From DATKYQ01 sp964640665 (lineage in GTDB: Bacteria > Myxococcota > B64-G9): 64,000 nt of DNA. Below are positions 17,744 through 28,400 of the stretch, in pieces. Every line of letters begins with the position of its first letter. Within the stretch, counting starts at the first letter, position 1. Under the pieces are notes generated by a model. That model saw only the letters and a list, made by a program, of their open reading frames with translations. It did no database searches and had not been told where the DNA came from. A program made the position numbers and the translations under genes. The stretch lies in contig CAZXHT010000013.1 of NCBI GenBank assembly GCA_964640665.1, positions 1 through 64,000 on the forward strand, written 5' to 3'.

Positions 17744-18949
17744 ATGCAGGTACTTGATGGAATTCGCGTGCTCGATCTGTCTCAGTTTCTTTCGGGGCCG
17801 CGGGCTTCTCAGTTGCTTGCGATGTTCGGCGCCGAGGTGCTGAAAATCGAACCGCCGGCCGGCGACAGCATGCGCATGCTGTTGACCCTCAGCGGCTCGG
17901 AGCGCACCATGAGCTGCCTGCATCAGAACAAGAAGAGCCTGGTGATCGACTTGAACTCTCCCGCCGGGCGCGAAGTTTTCTTGCGGCTCGTCGATGTCTC
18001 GGACGTGTTGATCGAGAACCTCGCCCCCGGCGCGATGGACAAGCTGGAGCTCTCGTGGGATCTGCTGCGCCGTCGCAACCCGCGGCTGATATACGCCTGC
18101 ATTTCGGGCTTCGGCAGAAGCGGGCCGCTTTCGAATCGCACCGCCTTCGACATCATTTCCCAGGCCACCGGCGGAACCATGTACGGCAACGGGATCCCCG
18201 ACCGACCGCCGGGCGTCTTCTTCGGAGACCTGTGCTCGGGCGAGAGCTGCGCATTCGGAATCCTGCTGGCGCTGATGGCCCGCGAAAAAACGGGCTCGGG
18301 GCAACTGATCGACATCTCCATGCAGGACGTCATGTATTTTCATAACTTCTGGGGCTTCTCGGAAAAGGCCACCAGGCCCGTTAAAGACGAGATCAGTTCC
18401 ATCTTCGGCCGCGATGTGACCCGGCTGCTGACAGACTACGAGCACCCGATGGCCTTCTGGAACTCCTACAAGGCAAGCGACGGTTACGTAGCGGTCGTGG
18501 CGCTCAGTGACCGCCATTGGAACCATCTGATGGAGGTCATCGAGCGGGCGGACCTGATCGGCGACCAGCACTTCGACGACTTCATCTCGCGGGTGAAAAA
18601 CGCGGACGAAAGCCGCCCGATCATCGAGGAATGGATGGGGCGGCACACGCAGCGGCAAATCATAGACTCTCTCGGCGAAAAGCGCATCCCCTGCGGCAGG
18701 GTGCAGGACTACGAGCAACTAAACAACGACCCGCAGCTCGACGCACGCGGCATGTACCGCACCGTGAACCACCCCCGCCTGGGAGAAATCGACGTGCCGG
18801 GCAACCCAATCAGCCTCTCGGCCACGCCGGGCGAAATCCGCGAGCCCTGCCCGGACCTCGGTAAGGACACCGCAGAAGTACTCTCCAGCGTTCTCGGCCT
18901 CACGGAAGAGCAGATCGCGAAATTAGTAAAAGACGGCGCGGTCGTGTAA
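17744..18949 (+). CDS. CaiB/BaiF family (class III) CoA-transferase
   Basis: The 401-residue protein has the family start (GIRVLDLSQFLSGPRASQLL), KIEPPAGDSMR, QNKKSLVIDLNSPAGREVFL and ENLAPGAMDKLELSWDLLRR. The catalytic-Asp region FFGDLCSGESCAFG (Asp near residue 162) aligns with the formyl-CoA transferase nucleophile. A conserved REKTGSGQLIDISMQDVM follows. The enzyme would move CoA between acids, or isomerise as racemases of this family do. AGGAG-type bases (GAGGAG at 17731-17736) set the start. As the last gene of the plus-strand run, it could activate the acid oxidised by the acyl-CoA dehydrogenase at 6036-7190. Confidence 0.93.
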   Translation: MQVLDGIRVLDLSQFLSGPRASQLLAMFGAEVLKIEPPAGDSMRMLLTLSGSERTMSCLHQNKKSLVIDLNSPAGREVFLRLVDVSDVLIENLAPGAMDKLELSWDLLRRRNPRLIYACISGFGRSGPLSNRTAFDIISQATGGTMYGNGIPDRPPGVFFGDLCSGESCAFGILLALMAREKTGSGQLIDISMQDVMYFHNFWGFSEKATRPVKDEISSIFGRDVTRLLTDYEHPMAFWNSYKASDGYVAVVALSDRHWNHLMEVIERADLIGDQHFDDFISRVKNADESRPIIEEWMGRHTQRQIIDSLGEKRIPCGRVQDYEQLNNDPQLDARGMYRTVNHPRLGEIDVPGNPISLSATPGEIREPCPDLGKDTAEVLSSVLGLTEEQIAKLVKDGAVV

Positions 18950-18970
18950 CCTTCCGGCTGGCACCAACAA

Positions 18971-19834
18971 TTAAAAATGCTTGCGCATGAATTCGAGCAC
19001 GCGCGGATTGATCAACTCGGGAAATTCGAACAGCCCGCCGTGAGTACCCTGGGGCACCCCGAACCATTCGGCCCCGGCTATTTTTTCATACATTTTACGA
19101 ATGACTCGCACAGGAGTGAAGTTGTCCTTTTCGCCGGCGACTATCAAGCAGGGCATCTTGACCAGCGGCAAGATGTGTTCGGCCGAGTGCGATCCGAGGT
19201 AGACGGCCAGTTGCAAGAAAGCCTGAAAATCGAACTCGGCCAGGTGAGAGCGCCAGTTGTCGAAGTCGGATTTGCTGGCGGCCTTGCGATTGAGCACGAA
19301 AAAGCGCGCCGCCTGGAAAGCCCAGGGGCCCGACAAGGCCAGGTGCCAAACCCGTTGAAAGACCGAGGGCCGCAACCTGACCAGTTTCAAGACGGTCTTC
19401 ACCAGCGGTTCGCCCAGGCGGCCCATGTAAAACAAGCTTTTCAACGGGTATTCGTAAGTACCCAACAAGGCAATGAAGCCGCGCACATTTTCCGGGTGGC
19501 GCTGGAAATACTCCAGCGCAATCTGAACGCCCATCGAAAAGCCGCACAAGACGACTTCTTCGAGCCCGGCGGCGGTCGCCACGGCACGCATGTCCTTGAT
19601 GCACCAGTCGACCGTCAGGTCGCGCGGGTCTTTCGGTTTTTCAGAGTCGACATGTCCGCGGTAGTCCCAGATAACAACCCGGTAGCGGGTTGCCAGGGAC
19701 TTGATAATCCGGTCGACAAAAGCCTGGTTGCAGCCTATTCCGTTGGACAGGAATACGGTCGGCTCGCCATGGCCGTATGCCCGGTAAGCTATACGCGCGC
19801 CGTCGAAGCTGGTTGCGAATCGGGATTGAGTCAT
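18971..19834 (-). CDS. Alpha/beta hydrolase
   Basis: The 287-residue protein has the hydrolase-fold markers: oxyanion-side HGEPTVFLSNGIGCNQAFVD, DYRGHVDSEKP, and the nucleophile elbow VVLCGFSMGVQIALEYF (Ser in GxSxG). The acid/His region reads PCLIVAGEKDNFTPV and WFGVPQGTHGGLFEFPE (catalytic His). ATG 19834 gives the usual family N-terminus; an upstream TTG at 19873 would add 13 hydrophobic residues and lacks a ribosome site. Its stop lies 21 nt from the CoA-transferase stop (convergent). Substrate unknown; esterases, lipases and C-C hydrolases share this fold. Confidence 0.88.
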   Translation of the reverse strand: MTQSRFATSFDGARIAYRAYGHGEPTVFLSNGIGCNQAFVDRIIKSLATRYRVVIWDYRGHVDSEKPKDPRDLTVDWCIKDMRAVATAAGLEEVVLCGFSMGVQIALEYFQRHPENVRGFIALLGTYEYPLKSLFYMGRLGEPLVKTVLKLVRLRPSVFQRVWHLALSGPWAFQAARFFVLNRKAASKSDFDNWRSHLAEFDFQAFLQLAVYLGSHSAEHILPLVKMPCLIVAGEKDNFTPVRVIRKMYEKIAGAEWFGVPQGTHGGLFEFPELINPRVLEFMRKHF

Positions 19835-19961
19835 GGCGGGCAACAGTATGACCAAGAGCAGTTGAGAGATCAAGTCAAGTGGTCTCTGGGTCTCCCTGCT
19901 CCGTCCCCAAATATACGCCCGTGTCTACCCCGGGCGCGGCCTGACGGCAGTGATGGCGACT

Positions 19962-21914
19962 CTACTTCAACAAGAATTTCTCCAAAAAGAGCACCACGGC
20001 GTGCGAGTAGTAGTCCCTGTTTTTCTTCTTGCTGAAACCATGTCCCTCGTCCTTGGCCAGCATGTACCAGGCCGTTACCCCGTTGGACCTGACGACCTCG
20101 AGAATTTGCTCCGCCTCTGAAGCGGGGACCCTGGGATCATTGAGGCCCTGGGCGATGAACATGGGCTTGCTGATCCTGGACGCGTTGGTGGTGGGGGAAA
20201 TCTTGTTCAGGAACTTTCTCATCTTCGGAACGCGCTCGTCGCCGTACTCCTCCCGCCGGAGGTCGCGGCGGTACTCCTTGGTGTTTTTCAGGAAGGTAAC
20301 GAAATTGCTTATACCCACCACATCGATACCGCACTTCAACCTGTCGTTGTAGTGGGTCATCGAGGCAAGCGACATGTATCCGCCGTAGGAACCGCCGATT
20401 ACCGCTACCCTGGAGCTGTCCAGGCCGGGTTGATCTTCGATCCAGTCAAGCAATCTGCCGATATCGCGGACCGAATCCTCCCGCTTGTACCCGTTGTCCA
20501 GCTTGAGGTAGCTCTTGCCGTAGCCGGCCGACCCCCTCACATTGGGAGCGATAACGGATATCCCAAGCTCATTAACATAGTACTGGAAGCTGGAAGAAAA
20601 GTACGGCACGAACTGTCCCTCCGGGCCTCCGTGTATATGGACCAGAACCGGCACGGGGGATTTCTTGCCCTCGGGTCGGTAAACGAAAGCCGGGATCTTT
20701 CGGGGCTTGCCACCGACCTTGTCGAAAGTTTCATAGTGAATAAGCCGCGGCTCGACGAAAGCACCGGTATTGAGCCCGCCAACCTCGCTGTGGGTCCATT
20801 GTTTTATGGAATAATCGTCCATTTTCACGACGTACACATCACCGGGTGACCTGGAGGTATTAATGACCAGGGCCAGCATTTTCCCTCCCGGATGAAAATC
20901 CAGCCCGTATATCAGGCCCGCCGAGATTCCCGGAACCAGCTTGCGCTTCTTACTCCCGGTATCCAGCATGTACAGCCGGTCTACTCCGTCCTCGTTGACG
21001 GTGAAGGCCAGCCGGTCGCCCTGGTCTGATATCTCCAGGCTTCTCACGTCCCAGTCAATATCGGCGGTGAGGTTGACGGTTTTTCCACTTTTGAGATCGG
21101 CATATTTAAGGTTGTGGAACTCGTCCCCCTGGTCATCGGTGAAATAGACATGTTCTTCATCCCCGGCCCACACGGCGCCGCCGCATGAAACCTTGCCTTT
21201 TGTGGGAGATATCGCTTTCAACTTTCCGCTTTCAACATCCAGCACATAACAGTACGATTCGTTGGCCGAAACATATTTACCTACCAACATCTTGCGGTCA
21301 TCCGGGGACCAGTCACCCGGGAACCAGACACCGCCCTTCTCCACCACGGGCTTGGCAGAAACCGGATCGCCTATATCCCCGACGAAAATGTCCCAGTCGC
21401 GGCCGTTGCGCTTGGTGCTGAAGAACGCGAACCTCTTCCCGTCGTTCGACCAGACGGGTTCGCCGTTTCGCGAAGATCCGTCGGTAAACATCTTGTAAGA
21501 GCCGTCCTTCATGTTGAAGTAGAACAGCTGGTAGAACTCGCCGCCGCCCACGTCTTTGGTAAAGATAAAGCCCCTCCGGTCGGCATCCGGGCAAACAGCC
21601 GCTACCCTGACCGGTTCTTCGAAAAAAGTAATCTGCCGCCTGGCACCGCCTGGTTTTTCCACAACGTGAAGCTGGGTGGTCTCGGCGAACCTGGTGGAGA
21701 TCAGCATGGCCTCCCCGCCGGGCAGCCAACCATGCATGTAGACCGACCTGGTGTTGCGGTACTGCCTCATCCTTTCCTTTATTCGTACGGGAATCTCGGG
21801 CATCTCCTCGATTACCAGATTGCCTTGTTCTTTTCTCTTCGTCTCGCCGTAGAGATCCCCGCAAACAAGGGAAGCCGCCGAAACCAAGGACGCGATTAGC
21901 AGAAGCCTTTTCAT
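19962..21914 (-). CDS. Secreted S9 family (prolyl oligopeptidase/DPP-type) serine peptidase
   Basis: The 650-residue protein has a signal peptide (MKRLLLIASLVSAASLVCG) and an N-terminal seven-bladed propeller made of TolB/PD40-like repeats (EPVWSNDGKRFAFFSTKRNG, GDWSPDDRKMLVGKY). The C-terminal peptidase domain has PVLVHIHGGPEGQ, the nucleophile motif VAVIGGSYGGYMSLASMTHY (Ser), the GLNDPRVPASEAEQI Asp region and KDEGHGFSKKKNR (His). It cleaves short peptides after Pro or small residues, probably in the periplasm or outside. ATG 21914 is set by AAGGA upstream and the signal peptide; a much longer open frame to 22919 is the shadow of the GH57 gene. It follows the GH57 gene after an 83 bp gap. 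Confidence 0.93.
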   Translation of the reverse strand: MKRLLLIASLVSAASLVCGDLYGETKRKEQGNLVIEEMPEIPVRIKERMRQYRNTRSVYMHGWLPGGEAMLISTRFAETTQLHVVEKPGGARRQITFFEEPVRVAAVCPDADRRGFIFTKDVGGGEFYQLFYFNMKDGSYKMFTDGSSRNGEPVWSNDGKRFAFFSTKRNGRDWDIFVGDIGDPVSAKPVVEKGGVWFPGDWSPDDRKMLVGKYVSANESYCYVLDVESGKLKAISPTKGKVSCGGAVWAGDEEHVYFTDDQGDEFHNLKYADLKSGKTVNLTADIDWDVRSLEISDQGDRLAFTVNEDGVDRLYMLDTGSKKRKLVPGISAGLIYGLDFHPGGKMLALVINTSRSPGDVYVVKMDDYSIKQWTHSEVGGLNTGAFVEPRLIHYETFDKVGGKPRKIPAFVYRPEGKKSPVPVLVHIHGGPEGQFVPYFSSSFQYYVNELGISVIAPNVRGSAGYGKSYLKLDNGYKREDSVRDIGRLLDWIEDQPGLDSSRVAVIGGSYGGYMSLASMTHYNDRLKCGIDVVGISNFVTFLKNTKEYRRDLRREEYGDERVPKMRKFLNKISPTTNASRISKPMFIAQGLNDPRVPASEAEQILEVVRSNGVTAWYMLAKDEGHGFSKKKNRDYYSHAVVLFLEKFLLK

Positions 21915-21997
21915 TGGATTGTCCTTTCTCAGTTTCCCATCAATGTGGGGGTGCTTGAAGCCACCTTTTCGCCGACAAAGTATCCGCTGACGAAGCT

Positions 21998-24900
21998 TTA
22001 CTCTTCGTAGAAATACTCGAAAGTGGTCATTGAGCCGGGGTAGCCGTCGCGGCCGCCGGTGGGTTTGTCGGCGAAGGTGTCTTGTACTTCTATCTTGACG
22101 AGCTTCTTTGCCGGATCGTCTCCTACCACATCGAAGCCGCGGTAGGTTACCGGGAACTCCTCGGTGCCGAACCAGCGGCCCTCGTCCGAGGGCAGGCCTA
22201 TGGTGTACTTGTACTTTATGGCCTCGCCCCGCTGGGCGTCTACTATCAGCGTCCATTTGCCGTCGCCCGCGACCTCGTCGCCCGACTGGCCGTCGTCTCT
22301 GAGCGAGACCACGTTGGGCACCCACTTGTCGCCCTCGGCTCCCAGCGCCGGCATGTTGCCGGTGATGTAGACTATGCCGTTGCCCTCGGGTGGAGGCGGT
22401 GTCTGGCAACATGAGCCGTAGGTGTCGCGCGGAAGCACATCGCCGCTGGCGTCCACAACCAGGACAACCTTGACCACGTTGGTGGCATCCTCGAAGATCA
22501 CCTGCCCGCCCATGTTCGGCGCCAGGTCGATGTCGCGCCCGGCCTCGGCCGCCACCAGTACAACATCGAGCGGATCCTGATAGGCCAGGTTGAGATCGGT
22601 ATAGGGGATCTTGATCTCTACGATCTTGCCGCCCGGCTGCGGCCCGGCAATCTCGACCGTCCCCTGCCCGTCGTCGACCCAGCCCGAGTTGCCGTCGGCA
22701 TGGAAAACAGTTGCCATAAGCTGCGCTCCCGAGAAATCGAGCGCCAGCACTCGCGCCGGACCGCCGACCTTGAATACCAGCGGCGTGGCATTGCGCGTGG
22801 CCGTGTTGGCAGGATCCGTCTGGGTCTCGCCGGTCTGGGGGTCTATGATGTGCTTGTGGGGAAAGTATGCCTCCAGTAGGTAATCGGTACCAAGCTTGGC
22901 GCTCAGATCCTCGTTGCAATCGACAGCCAGGTAGAGCGCATTCGCATCGTAGCCATAATAGACGCGGGCGATGTCGTCATCCGGGTTGGCCACGGCGCCG
23001 CTGTCGGCGTCGTTGTAGAAGCCGCCCTCGTTGATCCACTCGGCCTCGTTGGGCACGAAGCTGCCGTCGATGGTCGGAGGCGTTGTAAACGGCCCGATCG
23101 GCGTCTTGCCCGATTCCTGGATGATTACCGGGCAGATGTACTCCTGAATGTTTATACCATCGATGCTGTTCATGAAGGAGTAGACGCCGGCCAGATGCGC
23201 CCTGAAGCCGCGATCGAAGGGAGTGTCGTCGTTGGCCGGGGTGATCATGTCCTGGCCGAACCACCAAAACCAGTCGCTGCCCTCGGCTGCGTACATTTCC
23301 TCCCAGGCCATGTAGACCTTGTACTCGTATGAGCCCTTGTCCGTGGGGGGATCGGCCAAGGGATTGTAACGAGGGATCCCGCTGCGCTCGAGATCCTGGC
23401 GCGTATGCAGCAGGCAATTCCAGGCCACGTTCTCCTCCGGCTCGCCGATCCAGATCGAGAAAGTGCCGTCGATCCACGAACCGGCGCTGAGAGGCTCAAT
23501 CTCGGTCATCTCGCTTACAGGATGCGCGGGCACGTGCCTTTCGGGATTTCCCGAAATGTACTCCGAGCCTGTCAGGCTGACCACCTCGCCGGCGTCGTAG
23601 GCGTCTTCGAGCGTGGCGTAGAGCGTGTGCATGAAGTTCTTGCCGTCCATGTCGCGGGCGTAGTTCTCCCAGGCGTTCTCGCCGTCCATGATCACCGTCA
23701 ACAGCCGGTCGGGCTCGCCCAGCGACGGCGCCTGGGCAAGAACGTCACCCATGAACGAAGCAGAGGCCTCCGTGCCGGTCATGCCCTGGTATCTGAAACC
23801 TATGGCGTTGGACAGACCGGTGTCGCGAAAGACGACGGCCAACTCGTCGTCGTGAGAACCCGCATCTCCGATCTGGCCGTCGGCGTCCACCCGGTAGGGA
23901 AACCAGTGCTTGAGGTTCTTGGGGGTCGAATTGTTGAGTACCTCCTGCCCGGTGGCCACCCAGCGAATCCCGTTTTGTACGAACAGCGAAACCACCACCT
24001 CGGCCACCGACCCCTCCCCCGGCCACATGCCCGAAGGCGGAATGCCGAACACTTCGGTGTAGAACTTTACAGCCTTGGCCACCTGCGCCCAGGCGTCGTC
24101 CGGAAAGCTGTATGATGGATCGGGCAGGTTGTCCCAGGGCTGATTCTCGCGAGCCTGGTCGGTATCGACGAGCAGGGGCAATATGGGATGGTAAAAAGGC
24201 GTCGTCAACACCTCGATCTGGCCATCGAGCGTCTGCGGATTGAAGAGCAACTGCTTGTGGATCGGAACCACGTTGGCCATGATCTTGTATTCCTCGGCCA
24301 CCAGGCGGTTGCACAGATCTTCGCTGATCGGCTGGCGCAGCCAGAAGGTCTCGTCCGCGCGCTCCTCGACCACGTCGGAAAGATCCACCACCCAGCCGTT
24401 GGGCATCTCGACCGCGTGACGCAGGAAGTCCGGGTCGAACCAGGCGATCTCGAACCAGCCCTTGAGCGCCAAAAAGTCTTCCTGAGTGTAAGTCGAGCGC
24501 GGCTTGTCCCTCAGATCGCGGTACTCTGGAAAATGCTTCATTAAAGCATCCGATGTGCTGACGCAGCTCCAGGCGTCCTTGTGCAGCAGGCCCAGATCCA
24601 GCTCGCTGACCGTCTCGGGAGTCGGAGTATCTTTCAGAAGCAAATCGATCCACGGGTCGGTATGGCCTTCCCAGGAAGCTAAAAATCCCTGCTCGTCGAC
24701 GCGGTCGGCCTGGATGTCGACGAACGGCCCCAGCCTTTCAAGGTAGTAAGTGATCAACTGATTCAGAAGCACCGAGGTCAGGTTGACGTTGTAGTGAACT
24801 TTCGGGTAGTCGGCTAAAATCGCCGCCATGTCATAGTAATCCTTGGTGGCGTGTTTGCGCACCCAGGGCGACAAAAGCTGGTCCTTGACCGGATCGAGGT

Positions 24901-25447
24901 ACAATGGCTGGTGCTGGTGCCAGATCAGGTTCAGATAGAGTGTGCGCCTGATGTCATCGGCCAGGTTGCAGCTTCCGCCCACGGGGTTGCCGGCGAGGTC
25001 TAAGACGTTGCGTACCAGCATGCTGTAAGTCGTGCCGGGCACAAAGCTTACACCGGCCGCGACTTGCAGGCGAACGTAGCTGCCCTCGACCGCGGCGCCG
25101 GAAAGATCGATGGTGTCGCCGGAGCTGCCGCGTACAGTGTAGTTGGCAACATCGCCAGCCGTCTGCGGATCGACCTCCTCCGAGAAGTGGGCGGTCAAGA
25201 CGCCTTCGCCGGGGCTGAAGGCGTTCAGCAGGCAGGGCGGCGTCTCGTCCGGGCCGCCGTCGTCTCCCAGGTTGCCATGGTCTCCGTCGGCAGGGGTCGT
25301 ATCGCCGCCATCCATGATCTCGTCAGGCTGTACGCCGGCATCAGCGTCCCGGGGCTCACCATCGTTGTTTTCCACAACCGGATGCGAGCAAGCCGCGACC
25401 AGCAGCATGAGCAATCCCAGCCACATCGAACAATGTCGTAACATCAT
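21998..25447 (-). CDS. GH57 family glycoside hydrolase lipoprotein with binding domains
   Basis: The 1149-residue lipoprotein has a lipobox LVAAC (Cys20) and an Asp/Gly-rich linker (25-70). A SbsA/Big_5-like Ig domain lies at about 75-150. The GH57 catalytic domain follows: motif 1 HQHQP at 177-181, PPSGMWPGEGSVAEVV with the nucleophile Glu, and TVIMDGENAWENYARDMDG with the acid Asp. C-terminal to this are a family-9-sugar-binding/DOMON-like domain (PPTIDGSFVPNEAEW; YYGYDANALYLAVDCNEDL) and a final beta domain with VYITGNMPALGAEGDKW, similar to starch-binding CBM20. GH57 enzymes are alpha-amylases, amylopullulanases or branching enzymes acting on alpha-glucans. It is probably surface-exposed. 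The gene is 24 nt from the starch-binding IPT protein upstream. Confidence 0.9.
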   Translation of the reverse strand: MMLRHCSMWLGLLMLLVAACSHPVVENNDGEPRDADAGVQPDEIMDGGDTTPADGDHGNLGDDGGPDETPPCLLNAFSPGEGVLTAHFSEEVDPQTAGDVANYTVRGSSGDTIDLSGAAVEGSYVRLQVAAGVSFVPGTTYSMLVRNVLDLAGNPVGGSCNLADDIRRTLYLNLIWHQHQPLYLDPVKDQLLSPWVRKHATKDYYDMAAILADYPKVHYNVNLTSVLLNQLITYYLERLGPFVDIQADRVDEQGFLASWEGHTDPWIDLLLKDTPTPETVSELDLGLLHKDAWSCVSTSDALMKHFPEYRDLRDKPRSTYTQEDFLALKGWFEIAWFDPDFLRHAVEMPNGWVVDLSDVVEERADETFWLRQPISEDLCNRLVAEEYKIMANVVPIHKQLLFNPQTLDGQIEVLTTPFYHPILPLLVDTDQARENQPWDNLPDPSYSFPDDAWAQVAKAVKFYTEVFGIPPSGMWPGEGSVAEVVVSLFVQNGIRWVATGQEVLNNSTPKNLKHWFPYRVDADGQIGDAGSHDDELAVVFRDTGLSNAIGFRYQGMTGTEASASFMGDVLAQAPSLGEPDRLLTVIMDGENAWENYARDMDGKNFMHTLYATLEDAYDAGEVVSLTGSEYISGNPERHVPAHPVSEMTEIEPLSAGSWIDGTFSIWIGEPEENVAWNCLLHTRQDLERSGIPRYNPLADPPTDKGSYEYKVYMAWEEMYAAEGSDWFWWFGQDMITPANDDTPFDRGFRAHLAGVYSFMNSIDGINIQEYICPVIIQESGKTPIGPFTTPPTIDGSFVPNEAEWINEGGFYNDADSGAVANPDDDIARVYYGYDANALYLAVDCNEDLSAKLGTDYLLEAYFPHKHIIDPQTGETQTDPANTATRNATPLVFKVGGPARVLALDFSGAQLMATVFHADGNSGWVDDGQGTVEIAGPQPGGKIVEIKIPYTDLNLAYQDPLDVVLVAAEAGRDIDLAPNMGGQVIFEDATNVVKVVLVVDASGDVLPRDTYGSCCQTPPPPEGNGIVYITGNMPALGAEGDKWVPNVVSLRDDGQSGDEVAGDGKWTLIVDAQRGEAIKYKYTIGLPSDEGRWFGTEEFPVTYRGFDVVGDDPAKKLVKIEVQDTFADKPTGGRDGYPGSMTTFEYFYEE

Positions 25448-25471
25448 TCCTCTGCTCCCTCTTCCCCTTTG

Positions 25472-28400
25472 CTAGCGCATCTCGAATACAAACACCCGGC
25501 CGACGTCCTCCGGCGCGGACGGGTCGTCGAGCGGCAGGGTGTCGTTCGAGAGGTATTCGCCGTGGTGATTGACCAGCCGCACAAACAGGGCCAGGTGTGC
25601 TCCGTCCTGTGGGATCACTCCGCCCAGCAACACGCTAACCGGTATAGCCATCTCGATCGCCTGGTTGTCCTGGCTCGTGCGCAGCGTGACCCCAGGCAGC
25701 CAGCCAAAGTCGGCCGGATCGGAAAACCCGCGCGCCCCGGCTAAAACCCAGTGCGCGGGATCTTCATCCCCGGCTTCTATCTCGGCCATGCCCAGGGTGC
25801 CCGCGGCCAGCTCGGCTCCGAAGCCCTGAACCGAGACCGCGGCTATCGACGAGACGGCCGCGTCAAATCCCGGGGCCCCGTCGATACCAAAGTCATCGCT
25901 TAGATCATTCATGTTGGTGATTCCGCTGCCGGGTCCGAAGTCGGTGTCGATGTAAGCCACAATGGCGTTACCGGCCTGGAAATCGACCCAGCCGCGAATG
26001 CCCAGGTAGAGGTTGTCGTCGTCGAAGGCGACGTACAGTTCATCGGCGTGGTTGTCGCCCCAGTCGGAGCCCACGGCATTTGAGCCGGCTAAGAAGGCGC
26101 TGTCCCAGTCGTTGCCGCTGATCGTCTCGATTTCCGTCTGCCCGCTCGTGTTGCGCTCGAGATCGGGCGTGCCTCGAAGCACGAAGTCGAAGCCCTGGGG
26201 CAGCGTGGCGTAGGCGCTATCGGGGTTGGTCGCTACAAGCTCGACCATTCCCGGTGCGTGCGGAAGTGTCGTGGCAGTCAGTGTGCCGGCATCCACAAAG
26301 GTCGTGGCCAGCGGCTCGCCGTCCAGCGATACCACCGCACCGTCGGTGAAGGCGCTGCCGGCAACGTTTATCGTCTCACCGCCCAGAACGCTGCCAACCG
26401 CCGGCTGCGCCTCCCATACCTCCAGGTCTACGCCGCCCCCGCGCACCGTGGCCGTGCCGATTCCCTCGGCCACAACCCAGCTGGTCCCCTGGTCCATCGA
26501 GAAACGGTAGGCATAGTCGTACTGGCCCGCCTGCGGGATGATAATGGCTGCCTGGTACTCGTCGTTGTTGCCGCACGTATCGCACTGGTCGTTGCAGGCG
26601 GCGTCGCCCCAGCTGAAGGCCCCGGGGTCGTCTTGCGGCGAGACACCCTGCGGGCCGTAACCGAGTTGGGCGGAAATTCCTAAGCCGCAGCCCGGCATAT
26701 CCGTCACCCCCGGCTCGTACACCTGTGCATATACCAACTCCGAAGCCTGGCTCTCGTCCAACACCATCGAGAGCGGCCACTGCAGCGCGGCCCAGTCCAC
26801 ACGCGGAACTTCGTAGCTGAAACCTCCTGCCAGGGCGTCGGCCTGCTGGTCGGAGTTGGTCACCACAACGTCCACCGACCCTGCGGTATGCGACGGTGTC
26901 TTGCAGGCGATCGAACCCGGGGGACTCGATACGATTTCAGTCGCCGCGATTCCGTCGAAGGTGACCGTGGCGCCGGCATCGAAACCGCTGCCGTAAATGG
27001 TGACATCGTCTCCGCCGGCCACCGAGCCCATGGCCGGATCGATGCCGGAAATCAGCGGCCCGCTGCTGTCTATGTATTCGAAGCCATCCGGGAAGGAAGC
27101 CGCCGCTCCGCCTGGGTTGGTGACGCTGACGCTCACTTTGCCTGCCGCGTGGGCCGGCGTGACACAACTCAGCCGGCTGTCGCTTGCCACGACAATGTTT
27201 GTGGCCGCGCCGCCGCCGAAATCAACGGTCAGGCCGGAAGCAAACCGGCGCCCGGTGATTGTCACCGGGGTTCCGCCCCCGACGCCGCCTTTGCGCGGCT
27301 GCAGAAACAGGATCTCGGGCTGGTCGCCGGCCTGATAGACGAAGCCGTCGGCCAACTCGGCGAAGTCGCCGCCCGGGTTTGTGACCCGCACGCCGACGGC
27401 GCCTGCGGCATGCGCCGGAGTGCTGCAGTTCAACTGGCCGGAGCCTACGAACTGAATATCGCCTGCCAACTCGCCCCCGAATTTCACCAGCGCCCCGTCC
27501 TCGAAACCGGATCCGTAAACGGATACAACCTGGCCGCCTGCGGGGCTACCGCTCGCCGGAACCACCGAGCCGACAGAAACGCCGCCCCCACCCTCGCAGA
27601 TCACCAGCGTTGTGTTCTTGATTCGCCCGCGGCTTTCGGGCTCCATGACGATCGGCGCCTGATCCCATACGTCGGGCTCCGTGCAGTTGGTCGAGGCCGT
27701 AACCCCGTCGGCAAGGGCATCGATGCGCTTGTACTCGAGCCCGTTCAGCATGAATACGAACTGGACGTGCTGTCCGGCGAAGAGCATTCCGTCGTGGGGC
27801 CCCAGGTTCTCCGCGTGATGGTAGGTGTAGACCCCGTCGCCGGCAGTGGAATCGCCCTTCTCGCCGTTGTCCAGAAGCTGGCGGGCGTCCCAGCTGTTCA
27901 TGCTGCCCTTGAGATAGACCCGGTCGCCGGCCGGGTCGAACGGCAGGAAGGCGTCGTTGAGCCCGGCCGTGTCCAGGGTGACCCGCATATCGTAGGTGCC
28001 GAAGGCCGGGATGACGTAGCCGGTCGCGTCGATGCGTCCGTTGGAGCCTGCGGGCAGGCTGAACTCGCCGTTCGACCCCTCCCAAATCCAGTTGTCGAAC
28101 TCGTTGATCGCCCCGTACTGGAAGTCGGTATCGAAAGACTCGTCGGCCAGAACGTAGACCTCGACTGAGAAGATGTGATCGCCGGCCCCGGCTCCCGGCA
28201 TCTCGTGCCCGCCTTCGGCGATCGGACCGTCGTCATATAGCGCTGGATAGGGACCCACCTCGCCGGCCCAGCTGGCATCGTGCACGATGATATTTGTCTG
28301 GGGATCGTAGACAAACGAACCCTTCCACTCGATGTCTGCACTTGTGTAGGTCTGGTTGCTGGTGTCATCCACGTAGAATGTCACCGAGGCGTAACCGGTG

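Noticed and set aside
21915..22919. N-terminal extension of the S9 peptidase frame into the GH57 gene
   Set aside because: The ribosome site and signal peptide at 21914 mark the true start. The extension reads the GH57 gene in another frame and has Arg/Gly-rich nonsense composition.
26888..28168. A 426-codon open frame on the plus strand
   Set aside because: It is antisense to the IPT/starch-binding lipoprotein and lacks any recognisable domain.
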